A stretch of DNA of 64,000 bases from Tritrichomonas musculus. Its lineage: Eukaryota > Parabasalia > Tritrichomonadida > Tritrichomonadidae. This document shows, one piece after another, positions 30,871-41,087 of this stretch. The translations under genes were made by a program, and so were the position numbers. The DNA lies in assembly GCA_039105265.1 (NCBI GenBank), contig JAPFFF010000013.1:2232001-2296000 (forward strand), in the 5' to 3' direction. Below the pieces are notes generated by a model. That model was not told the origin of the DNA. It was given only the letters and a program-made list of their open reading frames with translations, and searched no databases. Positions within the stretch are counted from its first letter, which is position 1. Each line of letters opens with the position of its first letter.

Positions 30871-33800
30871 ATGGATGGTGTCTTTGAGTCCAGAAAAGAA
30901 TCGTTTATTAACTCTCTCGAAAAGTCAATATTAACAATTTCTTCGGACGAATATATTAGGCAGATGTTTCAAGATGGATACTCAGCAGCTTATGTTCCAG
31001 ATCGAATATGTGAATTAATTCGACAAATTTTAGTAAGTGACAGAGAAGAAGAAATCAACAGACTTTATAATAAAATATATGCGCTTGAATTTTTCTTTGA
31101 TGAAGAGAAAATAAGACAAATTGAAAATCTCGGAAATAAATATATTACAGCTTCGAGTTCTCAAAATAGTAAAAATAATTGGAATAGTCAACATAACTCA
31201 ACTTTCAATAATTTTACTTTTGGTTTCAGTGATTATGATGGACACTCGATGAGAAATTCCAATACTTCAAATCAGTCTCAAAATATTGGCAAAACCAAGA
31301 AAGAAGATATCATATTATTTGGTAAAATATTAATCCAGCAGATTAAAAGTTTAGGAATTAAAAATATTCCTATTGAACGAAATGATCAAATCCCAATAAT
31401 TTTTAATGATCTCAAAAAATCGATTAAAAACTTTGAAAAAACTATGTATTCTGTACAAAATGATTTTTCAGCCCTTATTAGACGAACCAAAAAGCAAGCA
31501 TTAAAAGTTTACCAATTAAGTACTGAAAAAGTGAAACAAGAATGCGTTCAAAAAGTTCAAAAAGCCAAATATTATATAAATAAACAAAATGAGCAAATAC
31601 AACAATTATCAAACAGTCTTAATGACACTCAAACCTTAGAAGAAAATGTTCAACAATTGAAAGAGAAACTTTTTCAATCCAAAAGAGCGGTTGCAAATTT
31701 GCAAGAAGAGATTTCATCACAAAAAAATGAAAATGCCGAATTAAACGATAAAATTAACAATTTAAGCTTGGAAAACCGTCAATTAACAGAGGAGCATAAC
31801 CGTTTGAACAACTTTTTGAATGAAAAACAGCAAAGAATTGAATACCTCGAGAAATCGATGTCCAAAATTGAAAGCGAAATCCTCGAACAAGAGCAAGTTG
31901 AGAAAATCCAGCAAAAAGTTCTCAATTTGAATGATACGATACGAAAAATTCAATATGAAAATGAAACCCTTCAGAAAAAGTCGGATTCAAATGACAAAAT
32001 CATTTCAGATTTAATCCAACTGACCAACTCTACCCAAGCTTCTGATCTTGTCACAAAAGTTGATCGTTTATGCCAAGAAAAAGCTAAAATTTGCCAGATT
32101 CTTAATCGGCCAGTTCACTCAGACGATTCAAGGATCATTTCCGACATTCAAAAATTGAATGATCAAAAGAGGACACTTAAGAAATTCTCAGAAAAAGTGG
32201 ACGAAATAAAAGATGTTCAAAGAATTTTGAACGCACAAGATGAAAACGACATGAAAACCAAAGTTGTCGGTCTTCAAAGACTAAAAAATGCTTTTGACAA
32301 ACTTTGTTTGGATTGTGGTATTGAATTTGACAACGATACAAATTCACTATCGTATAACCTCCCAGAAACCGTTGTATCTTTACAAAAATCATATCAAACA
32401 GTAAAAGACCTCATGGACATTTTGAACCTGAATTCACAAGACAGATTGAAAGACATTTTAACGAACCTTGTTGATTCAAGAGAGAATACGTTAAGAATTT
32501 GTGAAATTTTCAGAATTAAAAGTGACAATGAGTCACAATTAATTCCTGCTTCAAAACTTGTAAAAATTGCCCAGAATCTTGTTAAAGTGAAAACTAGTTA
32601 CGATACAATTGTTAGCTCATTGAACAGTAGTATTGTTTCTTTCAATAAAAACGATTCTTTTTTGCTTCTCGATTTTGAAAGCTTCGATGAAGAGAAAGCA
32701 AAGAAAGCACGAATGAATGCACGCTCTTTCATTTTCATGAAATCTAATTTGAAATCACTTTGCGAGGTCCTCAAAATTGATTTCAAGTTGCCAGTTAACA
32801 AAGTTTTGTCCACTTTACTTAAACGAGTCAAAACCGTTGCCAAGTCACATAACAACTATCAAAAAGTTCTCGATTTACTTCACATAAAAGAAATTGAAAA
32901 CGATGACAATGGCATTTTAACCTATGAAAAAGTGGCGCAATCAATTCACTCTCTTCTTCAAAACACCGGAAAAACAAGCAACAATAATAAAGGTAAATCA
33001 AAAGACGTTGAAAATAGCAAGAAGACTTCAAATAAATCATTGCTGGATGTCTCTAATGAAGTGCGAGAAATCTGGTTTATTGTTCGTGATCTTTGTTCGA
33101 TATTTAAAGTAGAGGAGCCTGATTTTCATTCATCTTCATCGTTATCAATGACGCATAAATCACTTTGTTTGGTTGCGAAATCGCTTCAAGAATCGCAATC
33201 AATGAATTTGTCATCTGTTTACAACATTGCGATTCGACTCAAGCATTTCAAACAAGGCTTGAACAGCTTGAAACGAAATGATAACAAACTGAGATTAGAT
33301 CGTGAAACGGTTGATGAGAAAGTTGATGAAGATCTTCGAAAAATAGAAGATGAAATTATTCAAATCATGAATGATCTGTCCAACATTTTCATTTGCTTTG
33401 GAACAAGCGATTATAATGAAATAAAGCTTGCTAAATTGAACTTCGAACTTCAAAAGAAAGAAGTTCAAAGACTTTCTCAAATAACAGGAAAAGACTCATT
33501 CGAAGAATCTCTCGATTTCCTCTCAAAACATTTCATCAGCATAAAACAATCGTCTTCTTTTCTTGGCCGTTTGTTTCGCATCCTTCTTCTCATTCCAAAG
33601 AATTCTTTTGCTGATTCTTCTTCTTCTATCTTGCCAGCTAATGATGGAATTCCGCTGCCTATTCCAAGAGCAGTACAAGAAAAACTCCTCTCTTTGGCCA
33701 GCCAACAAAACATTGAAAAAGTTCAACTGAAAAATGTTGTGGATAAAATTATTAACAAGGCACGATCTTTAGGTTTTTCAGTCTCAAATAATAAAAAGTT

Positions 33801-33966
33801 GGGAGGCTTTGGAAGTGAATTAAATGAATTAACGGTTACCCTTGAACCTGATAATAATGAAATATTTTATTCTGTAGAATCTGCATTGAAATTCATCGTT
33901 GATAATGCTAAAAAGGAAGTTGAAGCAAAATATGCACCAAAAAGAAAAAGTTTCGAAGATATCTAG
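30871..33966 (+). CDS. Large coiled-coil protein, function unknown
   Basis: About 1031 residues from the ATG at 30871. Residues 1-85 are a helical N-terminus; about 90-145 is an Asn/Ser-rich spacer. Residues about 150-400 are heptad-rich coiled coil (Leu/Gln/Glu/Lys, e.g. LEENVQQLKEKLF and LENRQLTEEHNRLNN). The remaining two thirds alternate helical blocks with Ser/Asn-rich linkers and end in a Lys-rich tail (KYAPKRKSFEDI). No enzyme motif, signal or membrane segment. Such proteins in trichomonads are often annotated only by weak myosin-tail or viral inclusion protein similarity; a cytoskeletal or basal-body scaffold is the obvious guess, nothing more. Neighbours are unrelated and monocistronic. 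Confidence 0.8.
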   Translation: MDGVFESRKESFINSLEKSILTISSDEYIRQMFQDGYSAAYVPDRICELIRQILVSDREEEINRLYNKIYALEFFFDEEKIRQIENLGNKYITASSSQNSKNNWNSQHNSTFNNFTFGFSDYDGHSMRNSNTSNQSQNIGKTKKEDIILFGKILIQQIKSLGIKNIPIERNDQIPIIFNDLKKSIKNFEKTMYSVQNDFSALIRRTKKQALKVYQLSTEKVKQECVQKVQKAKYYINKQNEQIQQLSNSLNDTQTLEENVQQLKEKLFQSKRAVANLQEEISSQKNENAELNDKINNLSLENRQLTEEHNRLNNFLNEKQQRIEYLEKSMSKIESEILEQEQVEKIQQKVLNLNDTIRKIQYENETLQKKSDSNDKIISDLIQLTNSTQASDLVTKVDRLCQEKAKICQILNRPVHSDDSRIISDIQKLNDQKRTLKKFSEKVDEIKDVQRILNAQDENDMKTKVVGLQRLKNAFDKLCLDCGIEFDNDTNSLSYNLPETVVSLQKSYQTVKDLMDILNLNSQDRLKDILTNLVDSRENTLRICEIFRIKSDNESQLIPASKLVKIAQNLVKVKTSYDTIVSSLNSSIVSFNKNDSFLLLDFESFDEEKAKKARMNARSFIFMKSNLKSLCEVLKIDFKLPVNKVLSTLLKRVKTVAKSHNNYQKVLDLLHIKEIENDDNGILTYEKVAQSIHSLLQNTGKTSNNNKGKSKDVENSKKTSNKSLLDVSNEVREIWFIVRDLCSIFKVEEPDFHSSSSLSMTHKSLCLVAKSLQESQSMNLSSVYNIAIRLKHFKQGLNSLKRNDNKLRLDRETVDEKVDEDLRKIEDEIIQIMNDLSNIFICFGTSDYNEIKLAKLNFELQKKEVQRLSQITGKDSFEESLDFLSKHFISIKQSSSFLGRLFRILLLIPKNSFADSSSSILPANDGIPLPIPRAVQEKLLSLASQQNIEKVQLKNVVDKIINKARSLGFSVSNNKKLGGFGSELNELTVTLEPDNNEIFYSVESALKFIVDNAKKEVEAKYAPKRKSFEDI

Positions 33967-34429
33967 TCAAAATGAAGAATTAATATGAGTATTTGTTTAG
34001 ATGACAGCAGTTGCTCCATTTCAATTAAAAAAAAATAAGTTCAGGTGGAAATGAAGTTAATTATATGTGCCAAAGATGTTAGAAAATCTTTAATTTCTGT
34101 TAAATAATGATGATTTTCATCTTTCAAACTGAATTTTTAACTCTGATTTCAAAATAAGTTATTTCACTAAATTTAATATTTAGCTTGAAAATATGTTGTA
34201 CAGTAAATATTATATAAAATAAAAATTTAAACGTTATATAATACGTTATATTTAAACTTTTTCGCTTCAATTTATTATTATAAAAATTATTCAAAAATTA
34301 TTTTTATAATTTTATTCTAAGAAAATTCAGAAAGTAAATTATTTATTGAACTTTTTGATTAAATTTTAAGAAATATTTGAATGATTATTTTTTTTATCAG
34401 GTATTCATTTTTTGATATCAAATTCTCAT
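33967..34429. other. Intergenic, AT-rich
   Basis: No coding frame. It contains the 3' flank of the coiled-coil gene and the promoter region of the next gene. It includes a short repeat of ACGTTATA (34232 and 34243). Confidence 0.5.
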
Positions 34430-34434
34430 TCATT
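34430..34434 (+). promoter_or_regulatory. Initiator-like TCATT of the 34438 gene
   Basis: Two overlapping TCATT strings lie at 34426-34430 and 34430-34434. The second puts +1 six bases before the ATG at 34438, supporting that start over the in-frame ATG at 34381. Confidence 0.4.
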
Positions 34435-34437
34435 ATT

Positions 34438-35007
34438 ATGTCCAAAATATCTTACCGTATTCTATCTATTGATTTCAATCAGTCAATATTATACCAAATT
34501 CGCAAATTCTCCCTATTCCGACTCAACTTAACACAAAAACCATCATTCGTTGCTGAAGAATATTTTATTAACAAAATTGATCATTTTAAAAATATTAATC
34601 ATGAATTTATTATAGATGATTTTACCAATAACATTGATAGACTCTCAATGACCATCAGGTATATAGACAAACAATATACTTCATCAGGGATTTCAAATTC
34701 AGATTGTTTTCAATTTATCAAAAATTCAAATAAAATCCCCGAATATCAAATGAGATCCAATAATAATATTGTTAATTTTATTGAACCAAAGTTTTCATTG
34801 ATTGGATGTTATACAATAAATTTAAAAGAAATCAAAAGGGGAATTGAAAATTCACTTCGTGTTGAAATTCTTTCAAGATACAATAACCAAATCATTGGCT
34901 ATGCTAATTTGAAGATTTTCATTTCCAATATTCCGTCTTTTATCACTCCACCATTAAAAGTTGAAAAACCTAACAATTGCTCTATAGTTAACGCATCAAT
35001 AATATAA
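34438..35007 (+). CDS. Small protein with possible C2-like beta fold, function unknown
   Basis: 189 residues from the ATG at 34438 (the frame opens 19 codons earlier, but the extension is Phe/Ile-rich and lacks an initiator). The chain alternates short hydrophobic strands with polar loops, including an acidic IDDFTNNIDRLSMTIRYID stretch followed by GCYTINLKEI. This is loosely like C2-domain layouts in which strands frame acidic Ca-binding loops, but the usual Asp pairs are not clearly present. No signal peptide or membrane helix. I treat the C2 idea as weak. It is a single-gene unit with neighbours unrelated. Confidence 0.5.
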   Translation: MSKISYRILSIDFNQSILYQIRKFSLFRLNLTQKPSFVAEEYFINKIDHFKNINHEFIIDDFTNNIDRLSMTIRYIDKQYTSSGISNSDCFQFIKNSNKIPEYQMRSNNNIVNFIEPKFSLIGCYTINLKEIKRGIENSLRVEILSRYNNQIIGYANLKIFISNIPSFITPPLKVEKPNNCSIVNASII

Positions 35008-35269
35008 TAATATGATCTAATTTATTATGATATTTCATCTCATGAAATATCAGTGATTTTATATCTAGTAAAAAATTGTATTTTTTTCCCACTTTTATCG
35101 ATTTGGATAATTTATCATCAAAAATATCATTATAAATATATGACATTGGGCAAGAGAAGTTGTATTCAATAAAAAAAAAAATTATCGGATAATAAAATGT
35201 AAACATTTCAAAATTGAAATAACTCATAGAATAATTTTTCAAAGAAAATTTTTTTTGATCCATAGAAAA

Positions 35270-36619
35270 ATGAGTTTTGAAGCTGATAATGGAATTATTT
35301 ATGTGTTAAACCAATTACATTTTCTACAGAATCAAAAATTTCAAAAATTAGTAAATCTTCATTTTCATTTTCATTTTTCCAGCAAGTTTAGAAACAATCG
35401 GTGAATGTTCTTTTTTCCACTGTACAAATTTGTCAGTTATAGAATTTACCCCAGATTCAAAACTTCAAAGAATTGAATTAAGTGAATTTGAAATGATATA
35501 AACATTTCCAATTGTTTAAAACTTCGTACATTTGGTATTTCAGAGAATTTTGAGCTTCATGTCATCCAAAAAAATACATTTTATGGATCAACGATTGAAA
35601 CGATAATTTTATCATCATCGATTGAAGAACTGAGCGAAGGATGGTGTAACAACACAAAGCAATTAAAGAACATTGTTGTTCCCATTGATAATCAGCATTT
35701 ATTATTTAATGAGAGCAAATATTTGTTTGGAAAATCCAATCCAAAACAAGAACATTCTGACATTCTTTTCTTTGCAAATCGTGACATTCAAAACGTACAA
35801 ATTCCATCAAATGTTTCACGTATTGAAAACTTTGCATTTGACCATTGTATGAATCTTAAGACAATCAATTTTTCTGAGGATTCACAATTGCGATCTATTG
35901 GTAATAATTCCTTTTCATATTCAAGCATTGAATTGTTAAATTTGCCACCCTTAATTGAATCAATTGGCAAATTTTCTTTATATTGTTGGGAACAATTGAA
36001 AAGTTTCAATTTTCGAAAATATTCGCAAATAGAAAAAATTGAAAAATATACTTTTGCTTATTCTTCTCTTAAAAACATCTCTTTCCCATCAAGTCTTTTA
36101 ACGATATCTAAATTGGCTTTTTATATGTGTGAGAAACTTGAGTTTGTTGAGTTTCCAAATGATTCCAAACTACAAGTAATTAAAGATCAATCATTTGAAT
36201 CATCTTCGATTCAAAAGATTTATTTTCCTTCTTGTTTAAAAAGCATTTGTAATAAAGATTTCTCTAGAAATCAATGTCTTCGATTCATTGAATTTCCAAG
36301 AAATTCAGAACTTTGTTCAATTGGAGAAAATGCTTTTGAATATTGTTCAATTGCTTCGATATTCATTCCTACTCAAGTGGAATTTATTGGCCAATATTGC
36401 TTTTATTCGTGTAAAAAATTGAATGAGTTGATTTTTTCCAATGAATCCAAAATTGAAAATATTGGGAAGTATTCAATTAGTTATACGAATATTAAGTATA
36501 TTTCATTTCCTGCGACAATTACAAAATTCAAAAGTTATTCATTTAATTATACAAAATTGGAAATAATTGAATTTTTGGGTGATGACGTTTTTGATTTGAA
36601 TTACACAAAAATTAGATGA
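35270..36619 (+). pseudogene. BspA-like LRR_5 pseudogene
   Basis: The ATG at 35270 opens a family-like N-terminus (MSFEADNGIIYVLNQ). The next 100 bp are scrambled in frame, and LRR_5 coding resumes near 35380 (SLETIGECSF). It runs into a stop at about 35500, shifts frame, and is then continuously open from about 35492 to the TGA at 36617-36619. The last 298 codons (from 35723) hold at least ten LRR_5 units with IxIPxxVxxIGxxxFxxCxxL character. No ATG heads the long frame (35723 is TTG), so it is unlikely to be expressed as a full protein. BspA-like LRRs are usually surface adhesion modules; no signal peptide or membrane segment is seen. At least two small indels are needed to explain it. Confidence 0.7.
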
Positions 36620-36871
36620 AATTAAGTTTTTATTTTTTAATTGAAATATAATTCTTTGAATATTGAATTTGATCATAGAGTTGTTGGAAATGAATATTTA
36701 AATCATTAATGTGAACATCATAACAACCAGGAAAAGATGATTTTGAAATCGAATCAATTTTCCATTAATATAATATTTGCATTATCCAATTTTCTTTTGA
36801 AATTGGTATCAAACAATAATGATCTTACATTATATATGCAAATATTTATATATTAGAAAAATTAGCAAATC

Positions 36872-36899
36872 AAAAAAAAAAAAAAAAAAAAAAAAAAAA
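36872..36899. repeat. Poly-A tract of 28 bases
   Basis: An uninterrupted A28 run 10 bp beyond the stop of the minus-strand BTB/ankyrin gene, i.e. T28 in its transcript sense. It could affect 3'-end formation or be hypervariable. Confidence 0.9.
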
Positions 36900-36909
36900 T
36901 GTTTATTAT

Positions 36910-38790
36910 TTATTCATTGAATAATTGCTCAGCTAGAATTTTACTTTTCTTAAGTTTGGCATAGTCTTGTGGGACGAAACAAGATAAAATTTTACTAGTA
37001 TTCTGCAATTTCTGATGCTTTGCGAAACCTTCAAGGATAGAAACAGATTCTTCTATAGAAAATCTAGCAAAGTAGCAAAGATTATTTTCGAATATTCGTA
37101 GTGGAGTAAAACGTGCTTTATTTGAAATGTTCACATTAATATTTGGCAGATCAAGTAATATTTGAGCAAGTTGTAAACCGTTTTTTTCAATAGCATAATG
37201 CAATGGTGTGTTGTATTCTTCTGAGTCTTGAATGTTAGGATTTGGATTTTTCTTTAAAAACAAAAGAATGCTATCATTCATTTTACTCCATAATTTTTCG
37301 CTAAAATATTTTTTGCTAATAAGATGAAGGGCGGTTATATTATCTGATGTTTTATAATTAACATCAACGTCTTTAAATCGATTTAGAATTATCCCTAAAG
37401 TATCACTTTCATTATTTAAGATGCTACAAATAAGTGGTGTTACTTCTCTATCTTCAACAACTCCGTTAATATCAATATCTGGATAATGATCAAGAAAATC
37501 ATTAAAATCACTTTCATTTAAATAGGCTGCTGCTAAACATACAAATAAAGCTTCGTTTTCTTTGAATATTTTTTGTTTATTTTTTTCAATGTTTTCGTCA
37601 TCCGTTTTTGCCATGAAAAAGTGAATCAAATGTGATGGATAGGTGTTATTTTCATATAAATATTTATATGAATTGGCCAAAGAAACATAAGAACTTGTAT
37701 AATTACTTAAAGCATTTAAATCATCTTTTTTCATTAATATTGTAGCAAACTCAACAAGTTTTTGTTTTATTACTTCTTCAAAAATTGTTATTCTATTAAA
37801 TCCGATAGTTTCCCCAGAATTTTGAAGATTTACATCAATTTCTGGATCATTTAGTAAAATCGAAGCAATTTCATAGTTTTTGCTAATGATAGCAATATGC
37901 AATGGTGAATAAAAATGCTTTTTGTCTTGTTCATTTATTTTCAAATTCTTCATCTGCAAGAAAAGCTTACAACCTTCTTTTTCATAAATATTTTCTTGAC
38001 CACAAAGAAGATGAAAAGGAGTTAGATTCTGTGATGCTGTACAATTATTTATATCAATCTTATCTTTAAATCTAGTAAGAATTATTTTCAATGTATCGTT
38101 TTCATTTAAGATGCTGCAAAATAATGGTGTAATTTCATTAAAAAAATTATAAAAAAAAAAAATATTCAGATTAGCATTAATATCAATATTGAAACGATCA
38201 AGAAAATGAGTAAACTCTTCTTCATTTAAATATCTAGCTGCTGAACATGTAAATAATGCATTATTCTCATCAATTGTCTTTTTTTTATTGTTTTCTGTGT
38301 TTTCATCTCCTGTATCTCTAATAAAAAATTTAACTAGATCTAAAAGATAATTTGTTCTTATATATTTGTGTTTAAAAGTGAAATTAAAGACATCATTTCT
38401 TTGATTTTTTAACCAATTTGAAATCTTTAATTTGGAAAGATTATCAATGAAATCATTAATTTGGCCAGAAATTGTTGAAAAAGCTTCATTTGTAAAATCA
38501 CCTAATAATTTTATTTCAGGCTTTTTAATCAAAAACTCTGCCTTACTATAATTTCCACCTTTTAATATTGTAGATTCAAAAAGTGTTAAGCCATCAGCAG
38601 TTATCATAGAAATAAAGTTACTTTCTTTAAGTAAAACCTCAAAAATATCAATTTTATCATATTCAAAAGCAAAAACAAGAGGTACTTTTTGATAGCATTT
38701 TATATTTTGTTTATGATTCTTTTGATTTAAAAGAAATTTAACGAATTCTAATTGATCTCTATAAATTGCAATAAAAAGTGGATCTATAAG
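36910..38790 (-). CDS. 3' part of a BTB/ankyrin-like gene (ankyrin repeats), separated by a frameshift
   Basis: The frame is open from 38790 (just after a TAA) to the TAA at 36910; the first in-frame ATG is at 38607. It encodes ankyrin-type repeats throughout: short DIDINxxxxxxxTPLxxSILN, TPLHYAIEKNGLQLAQILLDLPNINVN and similar. The arrangement suggests two large blocks, each beginning with an acidic LNExxFxxFLDxxxDIN motif. Ankyrin repeats bind proteins. The upstream partner frame (38784-40334) ends in a TAG inside the 7-bp overlap 38784-38790, and reading passes naturally from one to the other if one base is restored there. The whole would be about 1140 residues. The stop is followed by a TAAA-type signal. 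Alone, this part would lack the N-terminal domains. Confidence 0.7.
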   Translation of the reverse strand, partial: LIDPLFIAIYRDQLEFVKFLLNQKNHKQNIKCYQKVPLVFAFEYDKIDIFEVLLKESNFISMITADGLTLFESTILKGGNYSKAEFLIKKPEIKLLGDFTNEAFSTISGQINDFIDNLSKLKISNWLKNQRNDVFNFTFKHKYIRTNYLLDLVKFFIRDTGDENTENNKKKTIDENNALFTCSAARYLNEEEFTHFLDRFNIDINANLNIFFFYNFFNEITPLFCSILNENDTLKIILTRFKDKIDINNCTASQNLTPFHLLCGQENIYEKEGCKLFLQMKNLKINEQDKKHFYSPLHIAIISKNYEIASILLNDPEIDVNLQNSGETIGFNRITIFEEVIKQKLVEFATILMKKDDLNALSNYTSSYVSLANSYKYLYENNTYPSHLIHFFMAKTDDENIEKNKQKIFKENEALFVCLAAAYLNESDFNDFLDHYPDIDINGVVEDREVTPLICSILNNESDTLGIILNRFKDVDVNYKTSDNITALHLISKKYFSEKLWSKMNDSILLFLKKNPNPNIQDSEEYNTPLHYAIEKNGLQLAQILLDLPNINVNISNKARFTPLRIFENNLCYFARFSIEESVSILEGFAKHQKLQNTSKILSCFVPQDYAKLKKSKILAEQLFNE

Positions 38791-40334
38791 TTAGACAAAT
38801 GAAAATTAAAAAAAACGTCGTGATATTTAAATGAATATGGTTTTAAACTCACATTCTTGAAGAATCTAAAAGAAAAATCACAATCATAAGGCAATTTTAT
38901 TGCCAATTTAGTCAAATTTAATTGATTGTAAAACAATGAATACGTGAATATTGAAGTATGATCGATTCCTAAAGACAACAAATAAGTAAGAACTTCAATA
39001 TTATTGAATTTAATTGCATTTTCAATCAATCGATTTAGTGTTAATTCTTTATATATACTTGTCTTTGTAACTTCATAATTTTCAAAAAGCCACTCAAGAA
39101 TTTCAGCATAATTATATTTAATAGCAATACAGATACAACTTTCTAATGTACTGTCATCCATTTCTATCATTTCAATGCATTTGCTAATAATTGAAATGTT
39201 GCCACCCATGAAGGCCATTCGAAGTGTTACATACTCAATTTTAGACAGTTTTAAGTTCATTAATATATAATTAAATATTTGTTCAGAACCATAAAAAGCA
39301 GCTAAATTTAGATAATCAGTATCACTTGAATTTTTATAACAAACATCGGGATTTCGTTCATATATTAAAATTGGTATTTTTTTGTTGAATTCAAGTGTCC
39401 CACTTTGTGTTTCAGTTATCATTTCTGTGAATGATTCAAGATCATCGTTTTTGATCACATGATATATCTTCTTCGTGCAATATCCAGTATTTTTATATTC
39501 TTCAATTTCAACATTTGTGAATTCTTTTTCACTTCTGTCGTTGTAACCGTAACCGAAATTTTGAATCAGTTTTATTTGCGATCTATCAATTTCATTGATA
39601 CTACTTAAATAAAAAAGAACAAACTGCATCGTTTTTAATGAATGATTTAGATCTAACTCCCTTTCGGTTATGTTTTGGTTGTTTCTTTTTATTGAATTTT
39701 CATATTCTTCTGATAATTTTTGTTTAAATGACTGAAAATGATTTTTTTTGGTGATTCCTTCATATTTTTTCAAAAAATTAATTAAAATTTCAACCTTCAT
39801 GGGACGAATAAAACATAAATTCAAGAAAATATTGTATAATAAATCTGATGTAATAATATTATCTTCATCTTTTTCCTCAATTTCTTTTAAACGTGTTAAT
39901 GTCGAGTCAAAGTTATCTTCTTCAATATTTATAAGTTCTTTTGAAATGTCTTCTTGTATTTGAAGAGGTTTGTAATTTGTTATTGTATCATAATATGAAT
40001 CAAAAAGTTCGAGAACTTTTATTAGTGCTTCAATTTCGAATTTATCTGCAAATTTTTTAAGGATCTCTTTGTTTACATTAGTGATTTGAATTGGATCGCA
40101 ATTAAAAATCTTTTGGAAATATTCAAAATCAGACTCTGAACAAATAAATGAATCATTGAACTCAGGTATAGTTATACTAAAGCAATCTTTATTTGCTCCT
40201 TTTTTATTTTGATTTTGAATAAGTTTGCTAATTATTTCAGCATTTTTTTTTAAGCAAATAATTTCATGATCATTTATCACTATTTTCCAATCTTTGCTTT
40301 TCTTGTTAAGCCTGAAAAAAGAAAATGAAAACAT
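38784..40334 (-). CDS. 5' part of the same BTB/ankyrin-like gene
   Basis: 516 codons from the ATG at 40334 to the TAG at 38784. Residues about 15-115 resemble the divergent BTB-like module that heads many trichomonad ankyrin proteins (KDWKIVINDHEI, then a SESDFEYFQKIF block). Residues about 150-300 are helical spacer, and about 300-500 are DUF3447/ankyrin-like repeats (e.g. LNLAAFYGSEQIFNYIL). The protein stops abruptly in the middle of a repeat, where the 36910-38790 frame continues. A one-base loss at 38784-38790 is the simplest explanation, and a sequencing error is possible since both halves are otherwise clean. No signal or membrane segment. A cytosolic adaptor role is inferred from the domains. 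Confidence 0.7.
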   Translation of the reverse strand: MFSFSFFRLNKKSKDWKIVINDHEIICLKKNAEIISKLIQNQNKKGANKDCFSITIPEFNDSFICSESDFEYFQKIFNCDPIQITNVNKEILKKFADKFEIEALIKVLELFDSYYDTITNYKPLQIQEDISKELINIEEDNFDSTLTRLKEIEEKDEDNIITSDLLYNIFLNLCFIRPMKVEILINFLKKYEGITKKNHFQSFKQKLSEEYENSIKRNNQNITERELDLNHSLKTMQFVLFYLSSINEIDRSQIKLIQNFGYGYNDRSEKEFTNVEIEEYKNTGYCTKKIYHVIKNDDLESFTEMITETQSGTLEFNKKIPILIYERNPDVCYKNSSDTDYLNLAAFYGSEQIFNYILMNLKLSKIEYVTLRMAFMGGNISIISKCIEMIEMDDSTLESCICIAIKYNYAEILEWLFENYEVTKTSIYKELTLNRLIENAIKFNNIEVLTYLLSLGIDHTSIFTYSLFYNQLNLTKLAIKLPYDCDFSFRFFKNVSLKPYSFKYHDVFFNFHLSNL

Positions 40335-40618
40335 TTTGGAATTCTGTCACTGAAAATTATATAAAGAAATGAAAGGGATTTTGCCGGAAATTGAATGATT
40401 CAGAAAATATAATGTATAAACTATTCAATGTTTTGATCTATATTTTATATTTATCTCAACATTTAAATTATCTACAAGATTTTGATTTAATAAATATAAT
40501 ATTTACTCAAACAATTAACTAAAAATTAATATTTAATTATTAAATATTTTCAATTATTCGAAAATATTGATTAATTATCTATATTCCAAAACTTTCAAAT
40601 GAGATATCATGTATTAAA

Positions 40619-40801
40619 TTAATTATCATGCATGATAAAATATATAATTGCGTTTATATTTTCGATTAAAGAATCAAACAAATCTTTGTCAAAATCATAT
40701 CCTTCAACAATGATAGAATGCCAACATTTATTCTCATTTTTTGAGCTTATCAGCCAGAAAAATAATCGACAGTCTAAAAAATTTGATCTCTTTGATTAAA
40801 T
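40619..40801 (-). pseudogene. Short C-terminal gene relic, family unknown
   Basis: About 58 open codons on the minus strand ending in a TAA at 40619 (CRLFFWLISSKNENKCWHS, then an acidic DFDKDLFDSLIENI). It has no ATG and is preceded by an in-frame TAA. The codon-like composition suggests a once-real C-terminus. No function can be given. Confidence 0.3.
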
Positions 40802-40947
40802 TTTAATATTTATACATCAAAAGGAAGGATCAGTAAAAAATTTGTAACATAAAAAGATGCATTTGTTGGTGTTTCGCATCCATGATAAATATTATTAAAA
40901 AATTCCGGTCGGATTAATATTTTAGGGTGACATTTCGAAGGTTTAAA

Positions 40948-41087
40948 TTGATATCAAGTTTACAATTATTTTCACATCACATTTCATATCTGATATTTTG
41001 ATACTCGATAATCTCGATATCAGATTTTTAAACTGATAATCGAGTATCAGATGTTAAAAAGGGACGTTTTTGATATCGATTCTCAAA
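40948..41087 (+). repeat. Right-half copy of the 28-kb MITE family
   Basis: Aligns with 28381-28518, including the CTGATAATCGAGTATCAGATG hairpin and the GACGTTTTTGATATCGATTCTCAAA end. The TAACAAGCC terminus is lost. Confidence 0.65.
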
